NCBI GenBank assembly: GCA_963971225.1
Contig: OZ020267.1
Coordinates: forward strand, 53,399,590 to 53,463,589
Direction: 5' to 3'
From: Melieria omissa
Taxonomy: Eukaryota > Arthropoda > Insecta > Diptera > Ulidiidae
DNA: 64,000 nt
In this document: piece after piece, positions 26,991-40,517 of the stretch
Position numbering within the stretch: position 1 is the first letter of the stretch
How the letters are laid out: the number at the start of each line of letters is the position of its first letter
Notes under the pieces: model-generated
Told to the model about the DNA's origin: nothing
The model's input: the letters and a program-made list of their open reading frames with translations, nothing else
Database searches by the model: none
Program-made: the position numbers and the translations under genes

Positions 26991-27763
26991 ACATAACATT
27001 TGCTAAAAAATTTACATTTTGGTTTTTTCATTTCGTCGATACGTTTTTGTTTTTTCTTCAGACGTTTCACATTTGTTTGTAACCGATTGCTGCCAACTTA
27101 TCGAGGGAAAAGATCAAAAGTTTGTTTAGCAATCGAATGAAAGTGTTTCAAAGTACACATATTGATCTCTAAAATGGTGCTACATTTCTAAATTACAAAA
27201 AAAACGTTGGTATTTTACACAGCAACTAGACGAGGTGTGGTCGCTTGGGTCGAGGACTTTGCTGAGGTTTGCCAAAAGTATTTGCGTTCCAACTACAACT
27301 TGTGAATGGATCTCTGTTCGGTATTGCTAAGGAACCAATAGACGTTTTTTTGGGGCTATCGCAGTCAGACAGTTACATCTGTTTGTTTTGTTTACTGACC
27401 ACCAGTTGCCGGGTTACGGTCTGCCGCAAGAGTTCTGATTTGCGAGCCCCTTCTCCAGTTGGTCACACAAAGAGGTGATAGGGTGTCTTTAACTTGGTCC
27501 TTCCACCAGTTACTTCCACCGGATACTCTTCGTCATCGACCGCCAACTACCGCATCGAACACCTTTTTCGCCGGAGCTTCATTGTTCATTTAAACAGCTC
27601 CATCAGCTCGTTGTTCGTTCGTATTCGTAAGTCGCGTTAGTTAGTAGTTACGAACTGGGCCGAAGATTTACAACTATCTACCTTATTACTTGAGAGATTA
27701 TTTTTTCCTTTTTTTTTCCAGCACCTGAAGTCATTAATTTCATGTAGACACAATGTTTTGTCG
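26991..27763. other. Gene-less 3' flank
   Basis: Unique, moderately AT-rich DNA with no supported gene or repeat. Confidence 0.4.
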
Positions 27764-27830
27764 CACTCCGACAGATAACGCGTTGGTTTCTCATACCAGA
27801 GGCGCTAGGTTCGATTCCTAGTTCGAGCTA
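27764..27830 (+). repeat. tRNA-Glu-like pseudogene or SINE head
   Basis: B box GGTTCGATTCC at 27808-27818 and an anticodon-arm-like TTGGT/ACCAG with loop TTCTCAT (anticodon position CTC). The D arm is shortened. It matches the copy at 44721-44793 base for base over much of its length. Not an intact tRNA gene. Confidence 0.5.
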
Positions 27831-28505
27831 AGACCTAAGTATTTCTCACTCAGAGACAGCTTTCATTGCCTTTGAACCAATACCAAGTAACTTAATTTCA
27901 CTTCTCTCAGAATAGTCTCTATTTTCCTAGCAATTTCTACTTTGTAGTCTCAAAAGTCTTTCCCACTGTTCGTTTTGTTGTTAACAAAATTAAACAAATT
28001 ATGACTTTGTTCTTCCACCTGAACTACTAATATCCTTTTCACTTCGCCCTCTAACTGATTTCGATTTAAAGACACTGTGAACACAAGAAAGATCAAGTAG
28101 TAGAAGCTACTCTGAGTAGAGTACATCTGAGCCATTGTAATCCAACCGCAAAAAATCTAAATAAAAATACATGGTTTTATCTTAGCTTAGTGGCTTTCAC
28201 CTTATTTTTAGAATGTCTTTCAAGATCTTTAATGAACGCAGAGATGAAAGCGCGGCAAAGATTGTCTGAGAGTAGATATGCCGGATCTGTGTAGTAGAAA
28301 CAATTCCGGTTCATTGACAACCAATATCAACGTTGATGCCCCAACAGGAGCGTTTACTTTCTTCAGAAGAGGGATTCTTTCAATTCCACAACAAAGGTCT
28401 ATATTTCGTCTCAAATTTCTGAGAGTTCCGTATTTCCCTGAGTCGGGTGAGGTCCCTAAGCGAAATATCAAAGCACTGCACAGATTCACTAATAACACAC
28501 GCAGC
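27831..28505. other. No gene seen; possibly transposon-derived
   Basis: The minus strand is open at 28229-28498 but resembles no family I recognise. It abuts the GGTTA-headed repeat at 28506. Confidence 0.3.
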
Positions 28506-28760
28506 CTAGTTTAGGTTAGGTTAGGTTAAAGTGGACGTCTTGGCCTGGGACTTGCCGAGAGACACACGTAGGCCACGGAATGGGCCCGTTGTGATACCAC
28601 AAGTTGAAAGGTCTGTCTTACTGCAAGTCGAGAAGCCTATTCATGCCATTTCGAAGAGTGGATCAACTCAAGCAAGTCTTTGATTCTAGCTGAACTGAGG
28701 TCATTCAAGTTGTCGAAAAAAGGAGATCCTAGGCTTCTCCATCTTCGTCTAGACACGCAG
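28506..28760 (+). repeat. Dispersed repeat with a (GGTTA)n head
   Basis: It starts GTTTAGGTTAGGTTAGGTTA, then AAGTGG, GAGACACAC and GTTGTGATACCACA. The same ordered landmarks occur on the minus strand at 48420-48525, so this is one repeat family with a TTAGG-like head. The right boundary is not fixed. Confidence 0.65.
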
Positions 28761-29151
28761 CCTAAGTAAAGATTACGTTATAAACTTTTAACACCTAAAG
28801 AACTCCATCCGGTACCGAGAGGCACCCAACTGGGCTTAGTTTAGCCTCATCTAATCTTTACAAAAAATACAAAAATTTAATGAAGACTTAACCGTAAAGG
28901 TTCTTTTTTTACTTCCATGGAAAAAGTTGTCCGAAAGCAGTTAGCAGGTTGAAATTCGAAGAAGCATTCTAGCGCTTAAAGAATTGAATTAACTATTTTA
29001 AAATGTTTGGGTTTACTTCGAATTTTTCGATTTTGCACTTAAACTAAATGGCAAGTTATGGATTTTCCCTTTGCAAAAGTAATATCAATTTTTCCAACCA
29101 AATTTTCAATTTAGAATCACACATTGCTATATCTAAGCCAGCTCAGGGTTA

Positions 29152-29594
29152 AGGCTTGATTACACGTAACGAGTCGAGTGACGAGACATCAAAATGGTAC
29201 TAGGCCGAAAGAATTGGTATAGCGAGCAAAAGCGACGAGTTGTTCAAACGTATTTCGACACGCGGCGAGTCAGTTCGGTTTTACAATGCACAAAATGAAC
29301 TAAGCAACTCGCGCAATTAAACTCAACCGACCGAAAAGTGGTGTGTGACGCATACCGCATGTCACGAGCGATTCCGCATGTGACGAGCGATTGCGCGAAT
29401 CGGTGCGAAAAGAGAAAAATATAACGGTAAAGTAGTGGTCGCTCGGCCTAGCAAACAAAATGTGATTCTAGTGGCTCTGTCGCCACTTTCATCGGTCACT
29501 GGCTCAATCAAGAGCTCGCCTTACCGTTTAGACGAAACGAGTACTCGTTCGAGTTGCTGTCTTCTCACTCTACTCGTTACGTGTAATCAAGCCT
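29152..29594. mobile_element. PIF/Harbinger-like MITE
   Basis: A 443 bp element with identical 23 bp inverted ends starting AGGCTTGATTACACGTAACG, flanked on both sides by TTA (29149-29151, 29595-29597). A 3 bp TWA duplication is the PIF/Harbinger mark. The interior is rich in CGACGAG-like words. No transposase. Perfect ends suggest fairly recent insertion. Confidence 0.8.
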
Positions 29595-29879
29595 TTAGTG
29601 CGGATTACATAGCCAATGATTTCTATAGAAACTGCGAAGACGCATGTAGAAGAGAAAGAAACCATTATCCATTAACATTGAACCTTTCCTGGTCGCTATA
29701 GAAAAAATATTTGCGATTTTACAACATCAACTATCTTGTCGACATCTTCTACACAACGACACCAAAGGCCTCATCACCTGTTCAGAATGGTTTGAGACCC
29801 ATTTAAAACGAAAATATTGAGCGATCGTGTGATCTTGTGGTCTAAGTATGCTCTCAACTGAGTACTGACACCTACAATA

Positions 29880-30040
29880 TAGAATGCTATAGTTATAGTT
29901 TTGGGGATTCAAAGCCCCTAAATATCTGCTTTTCACAAACAATTTTGATGCCAAATATGGTTTACAAGAGTCAAATGGGTTCAAAAGATGTGTACGGAAC
30001 TCTTCCCCGAAAATGAAATTTTCTGAGAGTCAATGTCTGC
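29880..30040. mobile_element. hAT-like MITE fragment, copy 5 of local family
   Basis: 'gggattcaaagcccct', 'acaaacaattttgatgcc' and 'aaaagatgtgtacgg' match the copy at 19085 in order. Ends are decayed. Confidence 0.5.
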
Positions 30041-32200
30041 CTACCACCACTCAGTTGTTTTCAATTTAGCTTTTTACTAAGAAGATCAGCTCAGAAGATC
30101 CACTGTGTGAAAACAGTTTCTTCAGAACTCTTCACTTTTGAGTAAGTAAGTTGTAAATATGCCTCCACAAATTTCTTGCAATTACAACGAAATCAAAAAA
30201 ATCTGAAAATCTATTGTCTGCCAAAATTAAATTTCAATTTTAATTCTGTTTCATTGAAATCGTATGTTCATACTATAATATATATTATTCATTCTCTTTT
30301 ATCAAAGCTATAGTTTTTCACTAATTAAAGAGTTTTGTTAAACTTTTTATAAATAATTATTTGTTTTACTTAAATATTTTCTTCTTCTTTCTTCTTTCTG
30401 CTTCAAAGTTAGCATTTATTGACACTTTTTATTGATAAACAAGAAATTGCAAAAATGGTTTCCGACAGAGCTCTGGGCTGGTGGTCCCTTTGTGGCCCAA
30501 CACGAGTAGACATAAGAAACATTGATAGGTGTAAGGCACAGTTGGTGCTCAAGTCAAGGTGTAGGGCTAAGGTAGGCTTAGGTTTTCGTGCTTGGTAACT
30601 TTATTTCGATTGAGAAATAAAAGCCTTAAAGAGTATAACGAATTCTGTACATGGGACAGTTAGCAGTTAGTGACAAACCAAAAACGAAACGCTGGTTTTT
30701 GCATTTTGCTTACTTTCAGAGTCATTGAATACATTTAATACATGTGTACGAATACGTGTGTGTGCGTGTCAACTTGTTAAAAGTGTGTGTTTTTCGCAAA
30801 AAAATTACATTTACAAAATAAAGTATATGATGATAATTTTTTTGCATAGCCGCTACAAACAAATCACAAATTAGCTGTGTAAGTCAGAAAAAATTATTGA
30901 AGAGAATTTTTCAAATAAAGAAATAAAAATAAAAAAAACATCAAATATTGTTGAAGTACAAAACAACAATTTATAAATTTATCAAATTGAATTGAAGAAA
31001 GTGCTTGAAGAAAGAGAAAGTTGAAGGAGAAGAAACTATTAAAAAAAAGCTAAAGAAGTTAGAGATGGAAGTGAAGTGAGAGTAAAATGAAGTGAATGAA
31101 TGAAAAGTAAATAAGAAATGATGGTTGAAATTCAAGTTGAGTTTGAAGAAGTCGAGTTTAAAATGAAAGAAGAGATAGGGAAGTGAAGTGAAAGATAGAG
31201 AAGTAAAAAAGCTGTTAAGGTTAAGGAAGTTGAGGTTAAATGGATATCATACATCGAGCTGAAAGCTTTTCATATGAAATTATTGTTCACTCAGTGATTT
31301 AGTATTTTTCTGAGCTGAGAATACTGGACGTCCAGAGAAAAGTTATTATCTATTTGTTAGTGATTCAATAATTCGATTAATTCAGCATGTGACTTTACAT
31401 TAGTCACTGAGAGGTGACGGTTCGAAAAAAAAAACTACAAAACGGTTCATTTGAAAGCAAAACAAAAGTTTTCACAAAAACGAATACTCGTAGAAGTGAA
31501 TTATGCAAAGAAGTAAGATCACAGTGAAATGAAATGAGAAGGAAAAGGTGAGGAAATAAGAAGTTAAAGTTTGCTTTGCAGAATTTGAGGTTAAAATGAA
31601 TACAAAACGACAGAATAAAAGTTTTTCATAGACAATTATTTTACAGTAACGTAACTTTTAAAGAAGTTGAAGTTTAAATGAAGACAATTATTGTGCAGTC
31701 AGTTAAGAAACTTTGTATTCAATTCTCTAACCACTGAATGAAAATTTGAAAAATAGCGCAAAAACTGTATCCTTACACAACAAAAGCTCTTCAATCTCCA
31801 ACTAAAGAATGTAAAACAGACCATCTGACAAGGCCTGATGTCCAAAGGAAAGTTGTTTCATATTTCGAATCACTCACTATAAGACTTTTCATTCAATTTT
31901 CTAATTTGAAAAAGATCACAAAAATGTGAATTTCCTTGAACAGCAAACGTTTTTTGATCTCCAACTAAGAAGTGAAAGAAAGACATAGAATCGTTACCGC
32001 TTCCTAAGAAAAGTTCCCATAGAGGCTTAGAGTACCAGTCACCTCCTAACGCTTAAGGAGACGTAAGAAACTTACTCCATAACCCTGTTCGAGAAGTTAG
32101 AAACTCTCTTTTTGTAGGACTAGGACCTTTTGCACATTAATGGCGAATCCAGGCTACTGGATTCTTATCCTTTCAAAACAAAACAACAAGAAACATGAAA
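30041..32200. other. Gene-less, partly low-complexity
   Basis: 30990-31250 and 31500-31700 are strongly purine-rich on the + strand (AAG, GAAGTGA words). No gene or transposon signature is seen. Confidence 0.4.
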
Positions 32201-33550
32201 CATGAAACCGAAAACCGTTCGAGGAAAAAATCGTCCCATGACTTATTTTGCTAAAAGATTTCGCCTAAGCTGAAAGACAAGACTGTAGCTTGGCAACACT
32301 GCAATTCTATTTGAAGAAGAACTGATTCCATTAGTTAGTTTGATAAAAGATTTCGACAAAAACTGAAAAACAACACTGAAGCTTGTCAACACTGTGTTTC
32401 CATTCGAAGAAAAAGTGATCCTTAGTGTTATTTTGCTGAAAGATTTTGACAAAAACTGAAAGTCAAGAATCAAGCTTGTCAATCCTGTCTTTCCGGTCTA
32501 AACCGGAAGTCAAGACTGAAGTTTGTCAATACAGTGTTTCCATTCGAGGAAAAAATGGTCCCGAAAGTTATTTTGCTAAAAAATTTCGCCAAAAACTGAA
32601 AGTCAAGAATAAAGCTGTCAACACTGTCTTTCCGGTCGTAGGAAAAGTGATCCCAAAAGTTATTTTTTTGAAAGATTTCGCATAAAACTGGAAGTCAAGA
32701 CTAAAGTTTTTCAAAAGACTGTTTCCATTGGAGGAAAAAATGATCCCATGAGTTACTTTCCTACAAAATTTCGCATAAAACCGGAAGTCGAGACTGAAGT
32801 TTGTCAACACTGTGTTTCCATTCGCAGAAAAAATGATCCTATGAGTTGTGTTGATAAAAGAATTCGCTAAAAACTCGAAGACAAGACTGAAGCTTGTCAA
32901 CACTGTTTTTCTGGTCGTAGGTGAAGTTATACCAAAAGTTATTTTTTTTTAAGATTTCGCATAAAACCGGAAGTCAAGACTAAAGTTTTTAAAAAAACTG
33001 TTTCCATTGGAGGAAAACATGGTCCCATGAGTTACTTTGCCTAAAAATTTCGCATAAAACCGGAAGTCAAGACTGAAGTTTGTCAACACTGTGTTTCCAT
33101 TCGAAGAAAAAACGATCATAAGAGTTTTTTGATAAAAGAATTCGCTAAAAACTCGAAGACAAGACTAAAGCTTGTCAACACTGTCTTTCCAGTCGTAGGA
33201 GATCTATTTTTTTTCAAAATTTCGCATAGAACCGGAAGTCAAGGCTGAAACTTGTCAACACTGTCTTTTCGGTCGTGGGAAAAGTGATCCCAAAAATATT
33301 TGTCTGAAGGATTCCGCCAAAAATGAAAGACAAAACTGAAGCTTGTCAACACTTTCTTTCCGGTCGAAAAGTGATACCAAAAGTTATTTTGCTAAAAGAT
33401 TTCGCCAGAAACTGAAAGACAAGAATAAATCTTATTAATACTGCGTTTCCATTCGAAGAAATATGTAGTGAGCCCAAAAGTTAAATTGCTGATAGATTTC
33501 TCCGAGAACTAGAAGTCAAGACTGAATCTTGTAAGCACTGTAAGCACTTA
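32200..33550 (+). repeat. Minisatellite array, unit about 93 bp
   Basis: About fourteen imperfect units built on 'gaaagtcaagactgaagcttgtcaacactg', 'tttccattcgaagaaaa' and 'agttattttgctaaaagatttcgc'. The anchor 'gtcaacactg' recurs near 32384, 32613, 32798, 32891, 33077 and 33172 at 93 bp or multiples. One short unit and several small indels break the phase. Open frames on both strands here come from the repeat. Confidence 0.93.
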
Positions 33551-36500
33551 AAAGTTCATTACTGAGATTACTGATACTGAAGACTCTTCCCATCCCAATG
33601 TTGCATCACAACGATATATGCTTTTGTGCTGAAATGAGCTTTTTCAGGGCATCACTCGCACCTTACCCATTCTAACCTCAAAAAGAGACTCTCACAACAC
33701 TTAAACATTACTCGTATACTTCTGATGACGTGTTCGAATAAGTTCTCGTAACGCTGGTTCAACTCAATTTGATAAATTTATGATGGAAACTGTTGTAGAC
33801 ATAAATGAGTATCGATTGTATTCGATTAAATGTTCAAGTCGAAACGAACTTGTAAAATAGTGTAAACGCAAATGAACACAATAAATTGCCTAGCTACAAT
33901 ACTTATATATAAGTGCATACATACATACATACATACAAACATACAAACAAAACAACGTACATACTGATCAAGTTAAGCAAAATATCCTTATGATGTGTGT
34001 TTTACCGCAAACTATATCAACAGGTTCGACATGGCCTTTAGCAAAAAAGATTTAATTGAAATTAAATTGAAAAATAATAAATAAAAAACCAAAATGTGAA
34101 AATTGCAAATAAACATTACAAATATTTTCAAAGATCTTAAAGGAGAACATAATGTGCCATTACAACAACATTATATTTATTGTAAACGAAAAACATTGAC
34201 AAATGGTTGGGGTTCATGAGTATTAGACGAGCTTTTGAAATACATTTTGTTGAGTAGATTAGTCGACGAATTATTGCAGACAGAGACTAGGCAAATTTCA
34301 AAGAAACAAACAACTAAATAAATTGAAATCTACACAAAAAATCAAAGAAACAAAAAACTATTTACACAACAAAAAATGTTTATTGCGCGCAGAACTTTGT
34401 GCCGCGCCTTCGTGTGCTTTGAAATGTGCAAAGAAACCAAGTGACGACGGACATATTGAAGGAAATCTGTATGATGTTGTGATTTTTTCATCCGTGCATG
34501 TTTACTGCATTTTATGCTAATACAAAAAAAAAACAAAACGAAAACAATTTCAATTGGAGCTAAGGACAACACTGGCAACATGACAAAATGCAAAAACGCT
34601 GAATTATGGACAGTTTTTCTTCCATACAACCGAATAAATTGTACAATATTGCGATTAGAGACATTAGCAACAATTGCATTATTCAACTATATAGTTAGTT
34701 GTTCAAATGGTAGTTATACAAAAATAAATTACAGCAACAAAACAAAAAACTAAGAAACAAAACAAAAACAATTGAAACGAATCATAAACAATGGCGGAGT
34801 GAGAAAATGTTTCAATGTTTTTTTGCGCCCAAACATACACACATACACATACTATATATATATGATATATATAGCGTATTTTGTGGGTATTTAAAAACAA
34901 AATACAATTCAAAAACGTCGCCGAAAAACCTAAACGTAATTATTGAATAAGGCAAAGTTTGAATGAACATTTATTTAAAATTTTAAATGTAGTTAGTCAT
35001 AATTTAAATGTATACAAGAAATGTCATTGTAATTATGTATCTTATGCCAATAATCAATGAACGATTTTAATGTTATTCCAACTTCGTTTTTGTTCAATGT
35101 CTCAATTAACTGAATTAAATTAAATTTTCGCTGTTTTAAGTGTTAAATATGTCAGCGATTGAAAACTTGAAAAATACAATTAAAATAAATTCCAAAAATA
35201 AAAATCTACTTTAACTAATAAAATACCACAAACAAGAGAAAGAAGAAAAACAGTATGAAGAAGAAAAAGAAGAAGAGCATCAAGAATAACCAGAGAAAAA
35301 CGCATCAAGCGCCATCACACATAAATCGAACTCAAAAAGACTCAAATGTTAGTAAGTAAATAAAAATATAAACTTACAAAAGACAACTCGCACCGAAAGT
35401 CCACTTTCGACACACACACACACACATACACCCACACAGCCTCCCAATAATAATCATCGATGTTCAGTCACGACTTGTCACTTCTCGCACTCGGATTTCT
35501 CGCCCATTCGAACAAGACTGTCTTTGAGTTTCGTCTATGAAACTTTCAAGTAAACCACGAAGAAATGTGTACTTGCAACATTTGTTTTTGTGGTTTTTTT
35601 TCGTATGCGCCAACGCACATACATACATACAAACCAAATGTATATAAGTATCTATGTGTTAGCGTAACGAAATGTCTTCGTAACGAATTTAGCACTGAAA
35701 CGAATTAATCTATAACAACTGTGCACATGTGTGTGTGTGTGTGCGTGTGTGAGCCATATAAATGTGTTCTCACCTATCCCACGGCATTATGGATCATGCA
35801 TTGCCATTACACACACACACACACACACACACAAATCATTTTATTATGGCACACATGCCGTACATACATACATACATAAATACATTATTTCGAAACGCAT
35901 ATTGCTTTACCGAATATGCATTGGTCGGGACATACATACAATACGTACATACAAACATATGTATATTTTTTTCTTATACACACAAATTAGTATATATTAT
36001 ATATGTATATCATCTACATACTTGCGTACGCATACATATTTATAATGTTTTTCGACTATTTATTACTAGAACCTAATTTAAGTATATAACATAACATAAA
36101 TTAATTAACTGAGAAACTATCATCAGTATTCCGTAAACTTTATATTTCAAACTTTAAAACTGAAATAAAAGCAGCAAGAGAAATGGCAAACAACTTACAA
36201 GCAAATCGTGTTTCATTCGAACAAAAGTGTAAAAGTGTTGCAGGGCGAGTGGTTTTTTTCTTCAGTCAAGGAATTGTCAGCAATTAGATATGAGAAAATG
36301 TGTGGTAAGTCCTTAGTCACCTTGTTTGCAATGGTGGCCAAAGCCATCTTTCGTATATATGTAACTCGTGATGTCCTCCAGATCATCAAACGTTCTGTTG
36401 TCATACAAATTTAGTCTCACAAACCCCTCTAAGTATGCTAAATTTCGCTTTGTTAAGTCACTGAAGACAAAACGGTATTTTGGTTCAAATTTAATCAGGA

Positions 36501-36789
36501 CTAGCTTGAGATCCTGCAGTCAAGTTAAGCAACACATTAATTGTTTTCATGCTTTACTGTCAAAATCGAAGCAAACTTCCTGGTTTGGCGGGCAGATATC
36601 AGTCACCTTGTCCACGTCTGCCGCTTTCGGTCTCGTTCGTGCCATTTTATCAGCTCTTTTGTAATTTAATACTGTTACAAAAATTCAGTCCGCTGGCCAA
36701 TGCAGCTGTATTTCGTTTCACTGAATTGTGCCCCAAAATAAAATACTTTGTTTTCTTTAACCTTTAACTTTATTTACAATTTGCACTTC
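33551..36789. other. Gene-less AT-rich stretch with microsatellites
   Basis: Contains ATAC repeats (33912-33945, 35860-35880), TG (35728-35750) and AC (35809-35833) runs, a TATATA run (34853-34874) and a GAAGAA patch (35236-35290). No supported gene. Confidence 0.5.
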
Positions 36790-37028
36790 ACTAAATGACT
36801 CTGCGTGGTACAGTCGCTGATCAAAATCAGACAGACTGCTGCGCTATACCCGGAAGCCTTTTTTACCTACCTGGTAAAGGTCGACGGTAAAGAGGGGGGG
36901 CCGTACCTCCGGTGGAAGGACCGAGTTGAGGATACATTATCATCTCTTGGTATGACCAACTGGAGAAGGGGCACTCAAAGTAGAAGCGTCTGGAGAGAGA
37001 GTTGTTATGGTCAGTTAAGTAAGTAAGA
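36790..37028 (+). pseudogene. Non-LTR retrotransposon, ORF2 C-terminal fragment
   Basis: The frame 36805-37026 contains YLRWKDRVEDTLSSLGMTNW and ...SRSVWRE, the tail motif (RW-x-D-x-VE-x-DL-x-x-LG-x-x-NWR-x-x-A-x-DR-x-x-WR) that ends many LINE reverse transcriptases (RTE/L2-like clades). The rest of the element is absent. Confidence 0.6.
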
Positions 37029-37059
37029 CCATAGCGCGACTCGTTCTCGAACATTCCAG

Positions 37060-37330
37060 CATCACCTCGAACGGTCTGCGCTGAAATTACCATATCCCCT
37101 AAAGAAGGCAATGCTGTTGTTAGAGCGAGATGGGTTATCGTTACTCTTCTGCGCAATTGCGTGATACTCTGAGCGAAATGCACTATTGTCCCAATACATA
37201 TACCACCCAACCAGTATATAGCCTAACCTAAACATACCATATCGACCCGGCACCCAACAGAGATTGAAGTTGTGCTCTTTGCAGAGACTGGCGGCAGTCT
37301 GTAATGCATTTTGATTTGACGAGGTAAGAA
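37060..37330 (-). pseudogene. Retrotransposon RNase H fragment
   Basis: On the minus strand 'CKEHNFNLCWVPGRYG' carries the WVPGH-like motif of RNase H domains in Jockey/R1/I-type LINEs. It is preceded by SNQNALQTAAS, which fits the helix before it. Downstream frames are broken. Clade not assignable. Confidence 0.45.
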
Positions 37331-38272
37331 CCCAGTACCCAGATTGCCGCCTGACTCTCTACATATAGAGATAATCAGTTCCGTTAATTCAGTCATAACG
37401 CATTAGACACCCGAACCTACCTCGCAGTCCATTGTTCATCTTTCAGTGAAGATCGAAATTTCGCCATTTCCAGTGTTGGGTTTCTGATCCTCGCGGGTCT
37501 TCAAATATATTCGGTAAGTTTTCTCAAAACACATCGGGCCATGATAAGTAACTGTTTTTTCGACGACTGTAATTAGGATAGTTTCAAAAAATAGAATGTT
37601 TCTAGAAAAGGTGATGCAGAGTGAGCCCCAAAATTGTACAATACGTATAAAATACTTGCATTTATTTCTCGGGGAGTATTTATTTAATGTTAATTCGCAG
37701 ATTGATGGCACCAAATCAATAACATTTGAACAATATTTTCATTACTTTATCATATTTGTACAAAATTGTAGACCTGAGAATTTTACAATTGATCATAATT
37801 TCATATTAAACCAAATCCTGGTCAAATCAAAATCAAAATAAAATTTGTATTTACTATATTTCTGACGGTTCTAGGACAAATTTAGATAAATCAATTAGAA
37901 AACCCTTACTTTTATTTATGCCACATGCTCTGAACTGTACATGCAACTCTTAATGTGGCATTGACTCCCCAGAAAGGCCTTGAATGCGAAGCATTGGTTT
38001 CGTGCTGAAAGAATGCTGGTATTAGGGTTTGGAATTCAGTAGAATCAACTTGTAAACACTTGACTTGAGTCTACGAAAGTGTTGGGGAAAATTTTTGCAC
38101 GGATTTGCAGATTTGAACCTCCACGCGGAAAAGCTCTAATGTTTGAGCGCCTGACTCAGGGGGCCTCCCGGAGTGATGCCACCTCCATTGAGCAGATACC
38201 AAAGAAATTTCTGCAAACTGGAGCGAGTAATGCCTCCTTTCGACGATGCTCTTAGAAGTCAATAAAGCTGAC
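37331..38272. other. No gene seen
   Basis: Unique DNA; short open frames only (for example 37436-37714 on the minus strand), none recognisable. Confidence 0.4.
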
Positions 38273-38608
38273 TTTCATCTTCTTCTTCTTCTTGACTGGC
38301 ATGACAGCCCGATTACGAGATTCAGGCCTAGCTACCCGCAACCATTCGTGTTGTGCGTGAGAATGTTTTTACAAGGTTGGAAGGGACAGGTACAGTTTTA
38401 TCCCGGTTCCGAACGGCGAGTTGGGAGCTTTTTCATAGGCAATTTTACTGTCAGAGGTTTGCCATTTTCTGCTGAGAGGACAGCCGCCGAAAGAAAAATT
38501 TTGTTTTTCTTTTTTTTTCGGTGTTAACGCAACGGAGTATGGAACCTGGATTCGTGCGTCGCATTTGACTCGCGGCCCAACGCACTAGCCAGCTGAGCTA
38601 CGGCGACT
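38273..38608 (-). mobile_element. tRNA-derived SINE
   Basis: Read on the minus strand from 38608 it starts with a tRNA-like head, GTCGCCGTAGCTCAGCTGGC with A box TAGCTCAGCTGGCTAGTGCG. It runs about 330 bp and ends in an AAG triplet tail (38277-38293). Head, body and simple-repeat tail are all present, so it may be close to full length. The B box is imperfect. Confidence 0.65.
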
Positions 38609-40517
38609 GAGCTGACTGTCGTACTGTCCCCAATAAGCGTTTTAGCACGTAGGTGCGATTTAAACTCAATTTTTCGTAAAGGTGGTGTGAGCTATACTGG
38701 GACCTGCTGGTGGGAAGACATTTCGACAACACTTAGGAAGGCCAAGGCAACTTGCTGCTTCTTTTGACATGTCCAAAATATGATTGTTCCAACAAAGAAA
38801 TATGATTGTTCGAACGCAAGCTGCTAATTCCAACAACTTTGGACGTGACGTACCAAGTGAGATGTCTCTGCTGTCGAAAGGTAATTTTACCGTTAATTAG
38901 AGCATAACAACAGACAGGAGTTGTGTCTCCTGTATGATCCCAGGTGATCGCTAGAAACTAAATACTTTCAGAGTAGTCGAGAAGTACATCAATTTCGAAA
39001 TGTTAGTAGCCTGTAAATCAGGAGAAGGGTATTACTTGTCAATAGGTGCAAGGAAAGAAAAGAAAATAAAGTAAGTAGTCTCTAAATCCAGTTTCACACA
39101 ATTGCCGACTTTATGCTTAAAATTTTAGAAGCACATTGCAGCAATAGCAATTTCTAAACATTACTGCAGATCCCATTTCAAGAGCATAATTCATTAATGC
39201 AAGTAATGCTCAAACATCGAGTAGCCAACTATTAGAGTTAATAAACAAATCCGGAAAAACCAAATCGCTGAAATCGTTACACATACCACAAACACAAACA
39301 TTGGTGTGATGCGGCGAGTCTCGATCAGCATTCACCAATAAATTCGCAACATTTAATGGCGTTGGTCCCCGTGCCGCGACGCCGTTTCGCCGACTGCTGC
39401 CACACTCCATTGCGGTGCCGCAAACAATTATAATTAGCAGCAGTTGGATTTGCCAGCAGCTCAAAGCAATGTTCATCGGGTTTTATCCGTCGCCGTCGAG
39501 CGGCCTAATGCCGCCGCAACGTAGCGACGATCCGCAGAAATGGCAACTCTCACTCGCAGCAACTCTCGTTCGACGGGCTGCCGTGCGCCACCGATCGCCG
39601 ATTGCCGGCCGTCGTATGCAAATACTGCAGCGAAGCGGAATGCAATAAAATCGCAAATAATAACAACAAACGCTGAAATAATAAAATGTTTCATGTGTAC
39701 ATTCGAGAGCATCACCTTCACCGGGCCGCCGTGCCGATCGCCAGCCTGGCCAGCCACTTGTTGTTGCGTCCGTCCCGCCGCAGCCACAACAACGACGACG
39801 ACGACGACACACAGCGGCACAATGCGAACGACATTGGCTGGCCGGCCAAGCAGTCACCTGCAGCACAAAATTATGAATGCAATTCACTCGTAAAAAAAAG
39901 TTTACGTTTTGTCGGTGGTTGGAAATCAGGAAGCAAATATTCTTGAACTCCTTCGGCTACGCGGCACGTCTCGATACGGCCGCTGCGCGTGCGTACGTAT
40001 GTGCAACTGTGGCGCTGCCTTTGTTGTTGTTGTGGTTGTTGTAATGTTATGACATGCGAAAACAAAGTTATTTGGCTCAAACCGGCCATTTGGCGTTTTG
40101 ATTTGACACTGGAAAATATTGCACCAGTTGCTGCACGCTGCACCTTCAGCGGCCTCGGTAGCGGCTGCCGTCGTCAGCATCATTGGCTGCCGTAGATGAT
40201 GCCATAACGTGGTTGCAGCCAATGCAGCGAGTCGTTGCTTGCCCAGAGAACTGTCACCGTAAGTGCTTCCGTGTGACACATTCGAGTGCGCAGATGACAG
40301 CCGATAACGAACTGCGTTGCAATCGAGTTGGAATTGATTAGACGATAGCAACATACATATTTACTTACTCGTAAACACACACACATACGTGTGTTGAAGT
40401 TTTCTATGGTACGAATGAGAAAATTCTTAATTCTTGAGTTTTACATGTTTCATATTTCTGTTGATCTACTGATAGTTTTAGCCTTTTTTGCATATATTAA
40501 AGTCAAGATTCCATTAA
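38609..40517. other. Gene-less; GC-rich block 39360-40260
   Basis: 39360-40260 is GC-rich with CpG and CAACAA/CGACGA runs and several overlapping open frames on both strands, none with family features. Candidate cis-regulatory DNA; no direct evidence. Confidence 0.3.

Noticed and set aside
32243..32903. Paired frames of 79-111 codons on both strands
   Set aside because: Frames opened by the 93 bp minisatellite; unit-to-unit repetition explains the similar peptides.
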